From Planctomycetota bacterium (GTDB lineage: Bacteria > Planctomycetota > Phycisphaerae > Phycisphaerales > SM1A02), in contig VGYX01000002.1 of the NCBI GenBank assembly GCA_016872835.1, forward strand, positions 62,001 through 126,000: a stretch of 64,000 nucleotides of DNA, in the 5' to 3' direction. Within the stretch, counting starts at the first letter, position 1. Each line of letters begins with the position of its first letter. A program made the translations under genes and the position numbers. Shown here one piece after another: positions 48,485 through 56,987 of this stretch. The notes below the pieces were generated by a model. That model was not told where the DNA came from, did no database searches, and saw only the letters and a program-made list of their open reading frames with translations.

Positions 48485-49752
48485 AAGCAGCCATCCTCTC
48501 CATCGGAGACGAACTCACGCTCGGCCAGACGCAGGACACCAATTCGCGCTGGCTCGCCGGGCGCCTTGCGGATCGAGGTGTTCGTTGCGTGGAGTTCCGG
48601 ATCGTTCCCGACGAACTTTCGGCGCAGGCACGGGCGCTGCGCGCCCTGGCGGACGCGGCGGAGATCGTGCTGGTCACTGGCGGCCTCGGTCCCACCGACG
48701 ACGACCTGACGCGTGACGCCTTGCGTGAGGCGATCGGCGACGGTGCGCCACTGGTGCTCGACCAGCCATCGCTCGCCGCGCTGGATCGATGGTTCAAGGA
48801 CCGTGGCCGCGCGATGCCGGAGATCAACAAGCGGCAAGCCATGCGACCCACCACGGCGGAGTGCCTGACCAACGATGCGGGCACCGCGCCAGGCCTTCGC
48901 GCAAAGGTCGGCAAGGCGATCGTCGTGTGTCTGCCGGGGCCACCACGCGAGATGGAGCCGATGTACGCGCGCTTCGTGGAGCCGTTGCTGCCGCGACTGG
49001 AGATGTCGACCGGCGTGGTGCATTCGTTCGGGCAGGGGGAGAGCTTTCTCGCCGAGCGCCTCGGTGACCGCATGCACCGTGACCGAAATCCGCTCGTGGG
49101 CACCACGGCGAGCGGCAGCGTGGTCTCCGCGCGCGTCCGCGGCACGGGCGCGCAGGCTTCGGTGCAGGCGATCGATCAGGAACTCGCCGAGATCGAGCGG
49201 ATCTGGCGGCCCTACGCCTTCGCGCGCGGCGCGGTCACGCTTGCGGGTTCACTGGGCCAGGCGCTGCAGGCTCGCGGCCTCACCATGGCGCTGGCGGAGA
49301 GTTGCACGGGAGGTCTCGCGGGATCGCTGGTGACGGCGGAGAGCGGCTCGAGCGCGTGGTTCCGTGGTGGCGTGATGAGCTATGCCAACGAGGCCAAGCG
49401 CGACCTCTGTGGCGTGGCGCAGTCCACGCTGGACGCGCACGGCGCCGTGAGCGCGCCGGTCGCGCTGGAACTTGCGCGTGGCGCGTGCGTGGCGCTGCAG
49501 GCGGATTGGGCGGCTTCGATCACGGGTGTCGCGGGTCCAGGCGGTGGCAGCGACGCCAAGCCGGTGGGCAGCGTCTTCATCGGGGTCGTCGGGCCGAGCT
49601 TCGAGGCGGTTCGTCGCTTCCGCTATCCGGGTGAGCGTGCCATCGTGCGCGACCGTGCGGCGAAGTCCGCACTGGCCCTGCTGCGCCTGGCGATCGCGGA
49701 TCGTGATCACTTCACCGCACCCTTCATCTGGGAAGTGAAGGATCATGCCTGA
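48481..49752 (+). CDS. cinA: CinA family nicotinamide-nucleotide amidohydrolase
   Basis: The 423-residue protein has the two CinA domains. The first, residues 1-170, is MoCF-like ('ILSIGDELTLGQTQDTNSRWLA', in parts; 'VTGGLGPTDDDLTRDAL'; 'CLPGPPREMEPMY'). The second, after about residue 260, is the PncC amidase ('ALAESCTGGLAGSLVT', 'WFRGGVMSYANEAKRDL', 'ITGVAGPGGGSDAKPVGSVFIG', in parts). The enzyme converts nicotinamide mononucleotide to nicotinate mononucleotide, and the N-terminal part can cleave ADP-ribose in relatives. It overlaps the genes on both sides (ATGA before, eight bases with folK after). Confidence 0.95.
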   Translation: MKAAILSIGDELTLGQTQDTNSRWLAGRLADRGVRCVEFRIVPDELSAQARALRALADAAEIVLVTGGLGPTDDDLTRDALREAIGDGAPLVLDQPSLAALDRWFKDRGRAMPEINKRQAMRPTTAECLTNDAGTAPGLRAKVGKAIVVCLPGPPREMEPMYARFVEPLLPRLEMSTGVVHSFGQGESFLAERLGDRMHRDRNPLVGTTASGSVVSARVRGTGAQASVQAIDQELAEIERIWRPYAFARGAVTLAGSLGQALQARGLTMALAESCTGGLAGSLVTAESGSSAWFRGGVMSYANEAKRDLCGVAQSTLDAHGAVSAPVALELARGACVALQADWAASITGVAGPGGGSDAKPVGSVFIGVVGPSFEAVRRFRYPGERAIVRDRAAKSALALLRLAIADRDHFTAPFIWEVKDHA

Positions 49753-50260
49753 CGCGCGTACGCATCGCGTGGCCATCGCGCTGGGATCGAATCAGGGTGA
49801 TCGTCTGGCGCGGCTGCGTGAGGCGGTCGAGGCGATCGAGACGAGTGGTTTGCTGGTCGCCATGCGCGTGAGCGGCGCGTACGAGACGCCGCCGGAGAAG
49901 CCGGACGATGGCGGAGCCTTCCTGAACGCGGTGGTGTCGGGGGATTCACGTGCCACGCCGCGGGATCTCCTGCAGGGCCTCCTGTCCATCGAATCACGAC
50001 TCGGACGCGTGCGCGCGTCGGGGGTGCAGGGTGGCCCGCGGACGATCGATCTGGACCTTGTGTTGCATGGCGCAAGCGTGGTTGACGAGCCGGGCCTTCA
50101 CGTCCCGCATCCGCGCTTCGCTTGCCGCGCCTTCGTGCTGGTTCCGCTTGCGGAGATCGAGCCCGAGTTTCTTGAGCCGCGCTCTGGAAGGCGGATACAC
50201 TCTCTCGTCGCCGCGCTGGCGCCAGCCTCGCTACCCCGAGTGGGCTCACTGCGGAAGTGA
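49745..50260 (+). CDS. folK: 2-amino-4-hydroxy-6-hydroxymethyldihydropteridine pyrophosphokinase
   Basis: FolK (HPPK) transfers pyrophosphate from ATP to the pterin in folate synthesis. The 171-residue protein shows the family signature 'ALGSNQGDR', then 'VSGAYETPPEKPDDGGAFLNAV' (in parts), 'LLSIESRLGRVRAS', 'GPRTIDLDLVLHGASVVDEPGLHVPHPRF' (in parts, with the metal-binding DLD). It overlaps the cinA stop by eight bases. The last helices of the usual 160-residue fold are present, so it is complete. A TACACT hexamer inside its 3' end (50196-50201) may be a promoter for the next gene. Confidence 0.95.
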   Translation: MPDARTHRVAIALGSNQGDRLARLREAVEAIETSGLLVAMRVSGAYETPPEKPDDGGAFLNAVVSGDSRATPRDLLQGLLSIESRLGRVRASGVQGGPRTIDLDLVLHGASVVDEPGLHVPHPRFACRAFVLVPLAEIEPEFLEPRSGRRIHSLVAALAPASLPRVGSLRK

Positions 50261-50319
50261 CCCAGGGTGGGCGAGGAGGCGCACCGACGGCGATCCGGCG
50301 ATTCCGCCTCGGAGAACGC

Positions 50320-51615
50320 ATGCGCATCCTTCCCTCGCTCGTCAGCCTGCTGCTCGCCTCCAGTGCCGCGCTTGCGCAAGGTGACCCGGCCACCGCGCCC
50401 TCGATGCCAGGGGCAGGTGGGCTCGAGATGCCGGCGATGCCGATGACCGAGCCGCTGAGCAAGAACTGGACGGCCGAGGAGACCTCACCTGAAGCCGCGG
50501 CGAAGGGTTCGGCAGCTCTGACGAAGCTCGTCTCGGGCTACACCACGCCCGCCGCGATCGAGGACAAGGTCGAGATCATCATGTCCGTTCCGGGCGGCGA
50601 CCAGAAGCAGGAGCTTGGCATCGCCTTCGGCCCCGACGGCACGGCGCGCCTCACGGCTCCTGGCGTGACGGTCACGCGCATCGGCGACGACCTGTTTTTC
50701 GAGCCCGGTGAAGTGAAGGGTAAGTACCTGAAGATCACGCGCAAGGGCTCGCTCGAGGACGCGATCAGCGAGGCGTTCGGCTCGGCGGCGCTCCCGCTGC
50801 CCGAGATCCAGCTGCGCGGCGGCAAGGCCGCCGAGGCACCGGCGGCTCTCGGTTCGATGTTCGTCGCGGAGCCCAAGGTCGTCGGCTTCCGTGCCGGCGC
50901 CAACGGCGGTTCGGATGTGGTCCTGCTGAAGGGCGAGGGTGGCGGCGAGATCGAGGCCTCGATCCACCCGACGAACGGGCGTCTGGTCATCGTGAAGTAC
51001 CTCGCGGTGCCCCCGGGCGCGCCAGAGGGCTTCAGCATTCCCATCACGCTGAACGTGACGAGCACGTCGTTCGACAAGGACCTTCCCTCGCCGATCGCCT
51101 TCGATCCCGCTGGCCGCAAGGCCGTGAGCTCGATGGACAAGCTCCAGGTCAGTCTGGACACCGGCAGCGCCGCGCCGACTTTCAAGCTGAAGGACACCGA
51201 CGGCACCGAGGTGGATCTGGAGGCCCTGAAGGGCAGCGTGGTCGTGATCGACTTCTGGGCGACCTGGTGCGGCCCCTGCATGAAGGGCCTGCCGAAGGTC
51301 GACGAGTTCGCCAAGTGGGCGAAGGAAGGCGGCAAGGCCGTCAAGGTGTTCGGCGTGAACACCATGGAGCAGGAAGAGGGCGACGAGCGCGTGAAGAAGA
51401 TCGGCGAGTTCTGGAAGAAGAAGGGCTTCGCCTTCGCCACGCTGATCGACGCCGACAACAAGGTCAGCGGCGCCTATGGCGTGCAGGGGATTCCCTTCAC
51501 GGTCGTGATCGATCCTGCCGGCAACGTGGCGGACGTGCACATGGGCCTCTCGCCCTCGCTGGTCGAGGACCTGAAGAAGGCCACCGAGGCCGCGCTGGCC
51601 GCGAAGAAGGGCTGA
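50320..51615 (+). CDS. Secreted TlpA-like thioredoxin-domain protein with N-terminal lipoprotein-carrier-like domain
   Basis: The 431-residue protein has a signal peptide (about residues 1-20). A Met/Pro-rich segment follows, then a beta-rich domain (about 60-270) similar to the LolA/DUF2092 lipid-carrier fold. A C-terminal TlpA/ResA thioredoxin domain ends it, with 'VVIDFWATWCGPCMKGLP' (Cys317 and Cys320), 'KVFGVNTMEQEEG' and 'GIPFTVVIDPAGNV' with the cis-Pro. It probably reduces or exchanges disulfides outside the cytoplasm, perhaps on cytochromes. A Shine-Dalgarno GGAG lies six bases before the ATG. It is part of the pyrF-to-response-regulator run. Confidence 0.9.
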   Translation: MRILPSLVSLLLASSAALAQGDPATAPSMPGAGGLEMPAMPMTEPLSKNWTAEETSPEAAAKGSAALTKLVSGYTTPAAIEDKVEIIMSVPGGDQKQELGIAFGPDGTARLTAPGVTVTRIGDDLFFEPGEVKGKYLKITRKGSLEDAISEAFGSAALPLPEIQLRGGKAAEAPAALGSMFVAEPKVVGFRAGANGGSDVVLLKGEGGGEIEASIHPTNGRLVIVKYLAVPPGAPEGFSIPITLNVTSTSFDKDLPSPIAFDPAGRKAVSSMDKLQVSLDTGSAAPTFKLKDTDGTEVDLEALKGSVVVIDFWATWCGPCMKGLPKVDEFAKWAKEGGKAVKVFGVNTMEQEEGDERVKKIGEFWKKKGFAFATLIDADNKVSGAYGVQGIPFTVVIDPAGNVADVHMGLSPSLVEDLKKATEAALAAKKG

Positions 51616-51643
51616 CGCGCCGCTGGCGCAGGGAACACCCACG

Positions 51644-54600
51644 ATGGCGCAGCAGGCCATGGAGGGCTCGACGCGCATGAAACTGGAGGTGCTGTCGCAT
51701 TCCGACGCCGAACGCATGCGCGTGGCGGACGGGTTGCGCGCGCTTGGCGTGGGCGAGGTGCGCTTCGACCGGCACGACCGGATGCTTTATGCGACCGATG
51801 CGAGCATCTATCAGGTCGAGCCGATCGGCGTGGTCGTGCCGTGGTCCACGGATCGCGTTCCCGACTTGATGCGGTTCTGCGCGTCGCACCAGTTGCCGGT
51901 GCTCCCGCGGGGTGGAGGTACCAGTCTGGCTGGACAGTGCGTGAACTTCGCGGTGATGGTCGACTTTGGCGCCCACTGCAGGGCGATCCTGGAGATCGAC
52001 GCGCAGGCGCGCACGGCACGCGTGGAGCCGGGCGTCACGCTGGACCAGTTGAACGCGGCGCTTGCGACGAAGGGGCTCTTCTTCGGTCCCGATGTGGCCA
52101 CGAGCGGATTCGCCACGCTTGGGGGCATGATCGGCAACAACTCGGCGGGCGCGCGCAGCATCTTGTACGGTCGGACCGTCGAGAACCTGCTGGCGCTGGA
52201 CGTGGTGATGCCGGACGGAACGCCCTTGCACCTGTGCGAAGGTTCCTGCGAGCGCGATCCGCGCCAGCGCGCCATGGCGGATCGGCTTGCCGCGATCGTG
52301 CTGCCGCTGCGTGAGGAGATCCGCCGTCGCATTCCCGCGATCAAGCGCCACGTGGACGGCTACAACGTGGACCTGCTGCTGGATCAGCTGGATCGCTGCA
52401 CGCCCGGCACGTTCGATCGCGTGAATCTCGCCACGCTGGTCTGCGGCAGTGAGGGCACGCTGGCCATGGTCACCGCCGCCACGCTGAAGCTGGTGCCGAA
52501 GCCCGCTTGCACCGGTCTGGCGATCCTTGGATTCGAGAGCGTGCCCGCGGCGCTGGCCCCGCTGATGCAGATGATCGCCTGCGGGCCGAGCGCGGTGGAA
52601 CTGGTCGACGACGTGGTGATCGAGACGGCGCTGGCGAACACCGAATACCGGCGCTATGTCGAGGTGCTTCCGAAGCCGACGGGCGGGCGGCTGGGCTCGG
52701 TCATGTACGTGGAGTTCCAGGGCGACTCTATGGAAGCCGTGCGCGCAGGCTTCGATCGGCTTGCCGCGGCGCTTCCGGGCGTTCCCATGCAGCGCCACGA
52801 GGACCCGAGGACGCTCGCGAACGCGTGGAAACTGCGCAAGGCCGGCGAGCCGCTGCTGCATGGCGTGCCGGGCGAGCGCAAGCCCATGACCTTCGTCGAG
52901 GACACGGCGGTCGATCCGGTGAAGCTGGCCGCGTTCGTGGACGGCTTCCGTGCGATCGTGGAGCGGCACGGCACGAAGGCCGCCTACTACGCCCACGCGA
53001 GCGTCGGGTGCCTGCACATCCGCCCGCTGGTGCAGATCCACGACGCAGCCGGTCGCGCCGAGATGGTGTCGATCGCGAAGGAGGTCGCGGATCTGGTGTC
53101 GAAGTTCGGCGGCGCGCTGAGCGGCGAGCACGGTGACGGCCGCGTGCGAAGTCCGCTGCTCTCGCGCGTGTTGGGCCCCGTGCTCTGTGAGGCGTTCCGA
53201 AAGGTGAAGGCGGTCTTCGATCCGCAGGGGCGCATGAACCCGGGCAACCTGGTCGACACCGACCGGCCCGAGGCGATCGTGGAGAAGTTGCGCGTGCGTC
53301 CGAGCGACGCCGACGTGTCGGTGCCGGACGTTCGCACCTTCTTCGAATACGACCGCGAGCATGGCTTTGACCACGCCGTCGAGGCGTGCAACGGCGCGGG
53401 CCTGTGCCGTCGCGTGCAGCCGGGTGGCACGATGTGCCCGAGCTATCGCGCCACGCTGGACGAGCGTCACGCCACGCGTGGCCGGGGCAACGCGCTGCGT
53501 CTGGCGATCACCGGGCAGTTCAGTGACGGTGCGCCCGACTGGCGCGATCCGCAGACGCAGGCCACGCTCGACCTCTGTCTCTCCTGCAAGGCGTGCAAGA
53601 GCGAGTGTCCCAGCAACGTCGACATCTCGAAGCTGAAGGCGGAGTTCGCGGCGCAAGGTTTCGCCAAGGCTGGGCGGGTGCCGTGGCGAACGCGCATGGT
53701 GGGGCGCGTGCGTCGAACGCAGCGGCTTGGCTCCGCGCTCTGGCCCATCGCGAACGCGCTGCTGGCAGTGCCGCCGCTTCGGCGGGTGCTGAACTCGATG
53801 CTGGGGTTCCACCGTGATCGCGACCTGCCGCGATTCGGCCCCGCGGTCGATCGCTGGCTGCGACGGCGCGGCTCGAAGTCCGGCGAAGGCGCGCCGACCG
53901 TGCTGCTCTTCCCGGATTGCTTCGCGACCTACGGCGAGACCGATCTGGGACGGCTCGCGGTGGAGCTGCTCGAAGCCTTCGGGTACCGCGTGGTGATGCC
54001 CGACGTGGGCTGCTGCGGGCGCACGCTGTTGAGTGTGGGCATGCTCGCCGAGGCCTCGAGCACCGTCTCCGCCACCGCGACGGTCGTGATGGAAACGATG
54101 CGACGCGAGAACGCGGTTGCGCTGCTGGGCCTTGAGCCGTCGTGCGTGAGCGCGATCAAGGACGACTGGATCGACCTGAAGGGAGCGGGGGATCGTCAGG
54201 CCCTTCGGGCGCTGGCGCAGCGCACGTTCCTGGTCGAGGAGTTCCTGGATCGCGAATGGGATCGCCATCCGACGCGCCCGCAGGTGCCCGCGCCTCCGGC
54301 GGAGCCCGTGATCCTGCATGGGCATTGCCACCAGAAGGCGCTCTGGGGCGTCGAGACGAGCGCGGGTCTGCTGCGCAGGCTCGTCGGCGATCGCCTGCAC
54401 GTGCTCGACTCGGGATGTTGCGGTCTGGCTGGCTCGTTCGGCTACGCGACGCACCGCCACGAGCTGTCCCTGCGCATCGGCGAGCTGTCGGTGTTCCCGC
54501 CGATCCGCGCGCAACCTGACGCCGCCGTGGCAGCGCCGGGCACGAGTTGCCGCCACCAGATTCATCACGCCACCGGCGCCGAGGCGATGCACCCCGTCGC

Positions 54601-54655
54601 GCTGGCCGCGCGCCTGCTGCTGACGCCGACCGGCGCTAGCATGCGCCGCGCATGA
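51644..54655 (+). CDS. FAD-linked oxidase fused to Fe-S domain (YdiJ-like 2-hydroxyacid dehydrogenase)
   Basis: The 1003-residue protein joins a GlcD-type FAD domain with a GlcF-type iron-sulfur domain. The first half has 'VLPRGGGTSLAGQCVN', 'VEPGVTLDQLNAAL', 'GGMIGNNSAGARSILYG' and 'HASVGCLHIRPL', the FAD and substrate site. The second half has 'DLCLSCKACKSECPSNVD' with a 4Fe-4S ligand set and two CCG-type segments ('VGCCGRTLLS', 'SGCCGLAGSFGY'). YdiJ-type enzymes oxidise D-2-hydroxy acids (D-lactate or D-2-hydroxyglutarate) and pass electrons to quinone. The start is 51644; Met12 of that frame is an alternative. The stop overlaps the response regulator (ATGA). Confidence 0.92.
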   Translation: MAQQAMEGSTRMKLEVLSHSDAERMRVADGLRALGVGEVRFDRHDRMLYATDASIYQVEPIGVVVPWSTDRVPDLMRFCASHQLPVLPRGGGTSLAGQCVNFAVMVDFGAHCRAILEIDAQARTARVEPGVTLDQLNAALATKGLFFGPDVATSGFATLGGMIGNNSAGARSILYGRTVENLLALDVVMPDGTPLHLCEGSCERDPRQRAMADRLAAIVLPLREEIRRRIPAIKRHVDGYNVDLLLDQLDRCTPGTFDRVNLATLVCGSEGTLAMVTAATLKLVPKPACTGLAILGFESVPAALAPLMQMIACGPSAVELVDDVVIETALANTEYRRYVEVLPKPTGGRLGSVMYVEFQGDSMEAVRAGFDRLAAALPGVPMQRHEDPRTLANAWKLRKAGEPLLHGVPGERKPMTFVEDTAVDPVKLAAFVDGFRAIVERHGTKAAYYAHASVGCLHIRPLVQIHDAAGRAEMVSIAKEVADLVSKFGGALSGEHGDGRVRSPLLSRVLGPVLCEAFRKVKAVFDPQGRMNPGNLVDTDRPEAIVEKLRVRPSDADVSVPDVRTFFEYDREHGFDHAVEACNGAGLCRRVQPGGTMCPSYRATLDERHATRGRGNALRLAITGQFSDGAPDWRDPQTQATLDLCLSCKACKSECPSNVDISKLKAEFAAQGFAKAGRVPWRTRMVGRVRRTQRLGSALWPIANALLAVPPLRRVLNSMLGFHRDRDLPRFGPAVDRWLRRRGSKSGEGAPTVLLFPDCFATYGETDLGRLAVELLEAFGYRVVMPDVGCCGRTLLSVGMLAEASSTVSATATVVMETMRRENAVALLGLEPSCVSAIKDDWIDLKGAGDRQALRALAQRTFLVEEFLDREWDRHPTRPQVPAPPAEPVILHGHCHQKALWGVETSAGLLRRLVGDRLHVLDSGCCGLAGSFGYATHRHELSLRIGELSVFPPIRAQPDAAVAAPGTSCRHQIHHATGAEAMHPVALAARLLLTPTGASMRRA

Positions 54656-55131
54656 GCGAGCGACGCGACATCACCGAGCCTCTCGACGCGGATCTGGACG
54701 AGACCGACCTGACGAGCGCCACGCTGCTGCTGGTCGACGACAACCAGCAGAACCTGGAGCTCATGCAGGTCTGGCTCGAGCCGCTTGGCTGCACGCTGCA
54801 GATCGCTCGGGACGGTGCGGAGGCCCTTGAGGTGGCCGCGCGCCACGTGCCCGACCTCGTGCTGCTGGACGTGATGATGCCTCGCATGAGCGGTTTCGAG
54901 GCGTGCCGCCGCCTGAAGGACGCGAGCGCAACGCGTGACACGGTGATCATCATGGTCACGGCCCTGAACGAGGTCGGTGACTTCGAGCGTGCCGTGGAGT
55001 GCGGCTGCGACGACTTCCTGACCAAGCCCGTGAACAAGCTGGAGCTCACGACCCGTGTGAAGAGCCTGCTGCGGGTCCGGCTGCTGAAGCGCAAGGTCGA
55101 CGCGCTGCTGCGCGAGCGTCGCCAGGGCTGA
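54652..55131 (+). CDS. Single-domain response regulator
   Basis: The 159-residue protein is a receiver domain with the phosphoacceptor Asp in 'DLVLLDVMMPRMSGFE', the acidic pair in 'LLLVDDNQQN', the switch Thr in 'IIMVTALNE' and the conserved Lys in 'FLTKPVNKLEL'. An acidic N-terminal segment of about 22 residues precedes the domain, and a basic C-terminal helix of about 20 residues ('LLKRKVDALLRERRQG') follows. There is no DNA-binding output domain and no sensor kinase nearby. It is the last gene of the long pyrF run; a hairpin at 55157-55187 follows. Confidence 0.92.
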   Translation: MSERRDITEPLDADLDETDLTSATLLLVDDNQQNLELMQVWLEPLGCTLQIARDGAEALEVAARHVPDLVLLDVMMPRMSGFEACRRLKDASATRDTVIIMVTALNEVGDFERAVECGCDDFLTKPVNKLELTTRVKSLLRVRLLKRKVDALLRERRQG

Positions 55132-55156
55132 TCGGGATCGACTTCCAAAACGAAAG

Positions 55157-55187
55157 CCGGGCTCCGCGTGCCTCGTGCGGAGCCCGG
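55157..55187 (-). terminator. Terminator hairpin between converging genes
   Basis: A perfect 11-bp stem CCGGGCTCCGC/GCGGAGCCCGG encloses a nine-base loop. On the minus strand it is followed by CTTTCGTTTT, a moderate T-run, so it can end transcription of the 67-residue gene. It may also serve the response regulator on the plus strand, where no T-run follows. Confidence 0.65.
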
Positions 55188-55221
55188 GACTTCGTCGGTC
55201 GTGAGACGGCGGCCGCGGGGG

Positions 55222-55425
55222 TCAGGCCGCGGACCGCCGCCACACGACAGCGGCTGTGTCGCCGGGGCGCCGCCAGCGGCTGTCTCGGCCGCGCGGCTCC
55301 AGCGTGACTTGCAGATGGTCCAGGTAACGGCGCAGCGCGTGCCAGTCGAATCCCTGAAGGAAGTTCCGCTCCGCTGCGGGATTGATGCGCTGGATGGCGT
55401 CGATCATCTGGTCCTTGGTCTGCAT
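55222..55425 (-). CDS. Small protein of unknown function (67 residues)
   Basis: The 67-residue product has a strong Shine-Dalgarno (AGGAG, seven bases before ATG) and its own downstream terminator, so it is very probably a real gene. The sequence is a helical, amphipathic first half ('MIDAIQRINPAAERNFLQGF', 'ALRRYLDHLQVTL') and a basic second half rich in Arg and Trp ('SRWRRPGDTAAVVWRRS'). It has no signal peptide and no Cys. I do not recognise a named family. The gene stands alone between two convergent and tandem units; 149 bases upstream hold no other gene. Confidence 0.78.
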   Translation of the reverse strand: MQTKDQMIDAIQRINPAAERNFLQGFDWHALRRYLDHLQVTLEPRGRDSRWRRPGDTAAVVWRRSAA

Positions 55426-55574
55426 GGGTGAGCTCCTAGGTTCGTGTGCTGCGCGTCGCCAGATGGAGCATCGGATCGAAAACCCTGCAAGCGCGAGTCG
55501 ATAATTCAAGCGGACCTTGCGAGGTTGGGGGTGGCAACAAGTTGTAGTGGAAGGGCGGCCGCGCCCCACAACAC

Positions 55575-55922
55575 TCAGTTTCGGGGCCGAAACGCCAGCC
55601 GTGCGGAATTCACATCCGGGAACAGCTCGAAGATGGTGTCGAGCCGCGTGAGATGCAGCGCCTGCGCCACCAGACCCTGCAGTCCGGCCAGTCGAACCTG
55701 CGCACCGCGCGCCTTCATGGCGCCGTGCAGTCGAAGCAGCGTGCCAAGTCCGGCGCTCGAGATCACGGCAAGCTTCGAGCAGTCCACGATGATCGCGCGC
55801 GCACCCGCGTCGACATGCCGGCCCACGTCGTCGATGAGCTGGTTCGCGGTGTCGCGATCCAGTCCGCCGTCGGCCGTCACGATCAGCAGTTCACCGTCGC
55901 GTTCCTGGACGAACGTCTGCAT
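55575..55922 (-). CDS. STAS-domain anti-sigma factor antagonist-like protein
   Basis: The 115-residue protein is a single STAS domain like SpoIIAA/RsbV. The conserved segment 'AIIVDCSKLAVISSAGLGTLLRL' (in parts) has the phosphorylatable Ser in 'VISSAGLG'. The N-terminal strand 'ELLIVTADGGLDRDTANQL' is also typical. Such proteins bind anti-sigma factors or other switch kinases in a phosphorylation-dependent way. No anti-sigma kinase is next to it. It begins three bases after the kdsD stop on the same strand and is probably co-transcribed. Confidence 0.9.
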   Translation of the reverse strand: MQTFVQERDGELLIVTADGGLDRDTANQLIDDVGRHVDAGARAIIVDCSKLAVISSAGLGTLLRLHGAMKARGAQVRLAGLQGLVAQALHLTRLDTIFELFPDVNSARLAFRPRN

Positions 55923-55925
55923 GGC

Positions 55926-56939
55926 TCAGTCGCGCACGACCTTCAGGGCGATCAGATCCTGCACGTCCAGCAGGCCGAGCGGCTTGCCGTCCGCGTCGAC
56001 CACGGGCAGTTCGTCCACGCGAAGCTCGCGCACCATGCGGACCGCGTCGCGCACCAGCGCATCGCTGGGCAGCGTGCGCGGATGGGTGGTCATGCACGCC
56101 AACACGGGAGCGCCCAGCGCCTCCGCGCCACGGGCGTTCACCAGCCGGCGCACATCGGCGTCGGTCAGCAGGCCCGCGAGGCGGCCCTGCGCGTCCACCA
56201 CCATGAGCGCGCCGGCACGTCGGCCCTCGCCCGCCGCGCGAAGCGCCTCGGCCAGCGACCCGGTCGCGGGCACGCAGGGAAGGTTTCGGCCCACGCGGAA
56301 CCGCACGACCTCCAGAATGGGTCGCAGCCCCGCACCCAGCAGTCCGCCGGGGTGCATGCGGTGGAAATCGTCGGCCTTGAAGTCGCGGCGCCGGGCCAGA
56401 GCCAACGCCAACGCGTCGCCGGCGGCCAGCATGGAGGTGGTGCTGGCGGTCGGGGCGAGATTCAGCGGGCACGCCTCCTCGATGTCGCCCAGAGCCACAT
56501 GGCAATCGCAGGCCTGCGCCAGGCTGGTTCGATCGCTCTTGGAGATGCCGATCCGCGCCACGCCATCAGCCTTCAGCAGGCTGGCCAGCGCCAGCACCTC
56601 CTCGGTCTCGCCGCCATAGCTCAGCAGAAGGGTCGTGTCGCCGCGACGGATGCGCCCAAGATCGCCGTGCACCGCCTCGGCGGGATGCAAGAACAGGCTG
56701 GGCTGGCCCAGACTCGCGAACGTGGCGCTCACCTTGGCGCCGACCAGTCCCGACTTGCCCATGCCGCTGACCACGAGGGAGCCCTTGCATCGCTCCAGCA
56801 GATCCAGCGCCGCGCCGAACGCGCGCGCCTCGGTGCCGCCCGCACTCACGCGTTGCGCCAGTCGCTGCACCGCGCCCGCCTCGGCGGCGAGCGCGTCGGC
56901 GATGAAGCGGGCCTCCAACTCGGTGGCCGACGTCGTCAT
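55926..56939 (-). CDS. kdsD: Arabinose-5-phosphate isomerase (KdsD/KpsF)
   Basis: KdsD makes D-arabinose 5-phosphate, the precursor of Kdo in lipopolysaccharide. The 337-residue protein has the order SIS domain then two CBS domains. SIS: 'VVSGMGKSGLVGAKVSATFASLG' (in parts), 'PAEAVHGDLGRI', 'LLLSYGGETEEVL', 'NLAPTASTTSMLAAGDALAL' (in parts), and 'FHRMHPGGLLG'. The CBS pair spans about 205-335. The SIS loop reads YGGET where relatives have SGGET or SGET. Start: the ATG seven bases after TATCAT. It is divergent from scpA by 48 bases. Confidence 0.94.
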   Translation of the reverse strand: MTTSATELEARFIADALAAEAGAVQRLAQRVSAGGTEARAFGAALDLLERCKGSLVVSGMGKSGLVGAKVSATFASLGQPSLFLHPAEAVHGDLGRIRRGDTTLLLSYGGETEEVLALASLLKADGVARIGISKSDRTSLAQACDCHVALGDIEEACPLNLAPTASTTSMLAAGDALALALARRRDFKADDFHRMHPGGLLGAGLRPILEVVRFRVGRNLPCVPATGSLAEALRAAGEGRRAGALMVVDAQGRLAGLLTDADVRRLVNARGAEALGAPVLACMTTHPRTLPSDALVRDAVRMVRELRVDELPVVDADGKPLGLLDVQDLIALKVVRD

Positions 56940-56946
56940 GCGCGAA

Positions 56947-56952
56947 ATGATA
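56947..56952 (-). promoter_or_regulatory. -10 hexamer TATCAT for kdsD
   Basis: TATCAT on the minus strand ends seven bases before the kdsD ATG; no Shine-Dalgarno is visible. Confidence 0.55.
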
Positions 56953-56975
56953 GCGGAGAACACGCGGTTTCCTGC

Positions 56976-56981
56976 TACGCT
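56976..56981 (+). promoter_or_regulatory. -10 hexamer TACGCT for scpA
   Basis: TACGCT ends six bases before the scpA ATG and lies 23 bases from the divergent kdsD hexamer. Confidence 0.55.
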
Positions 56982-56987
56982 TCGCTC

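Noticed and set aside
50196-50201. TACACT inside folK as a promoter for the tlpA-like gene
   Set aside because: It is a good hexamer, but it lies in coding sequence 119 bases from the start codon with no visible -35, so I did not list it as a feature.
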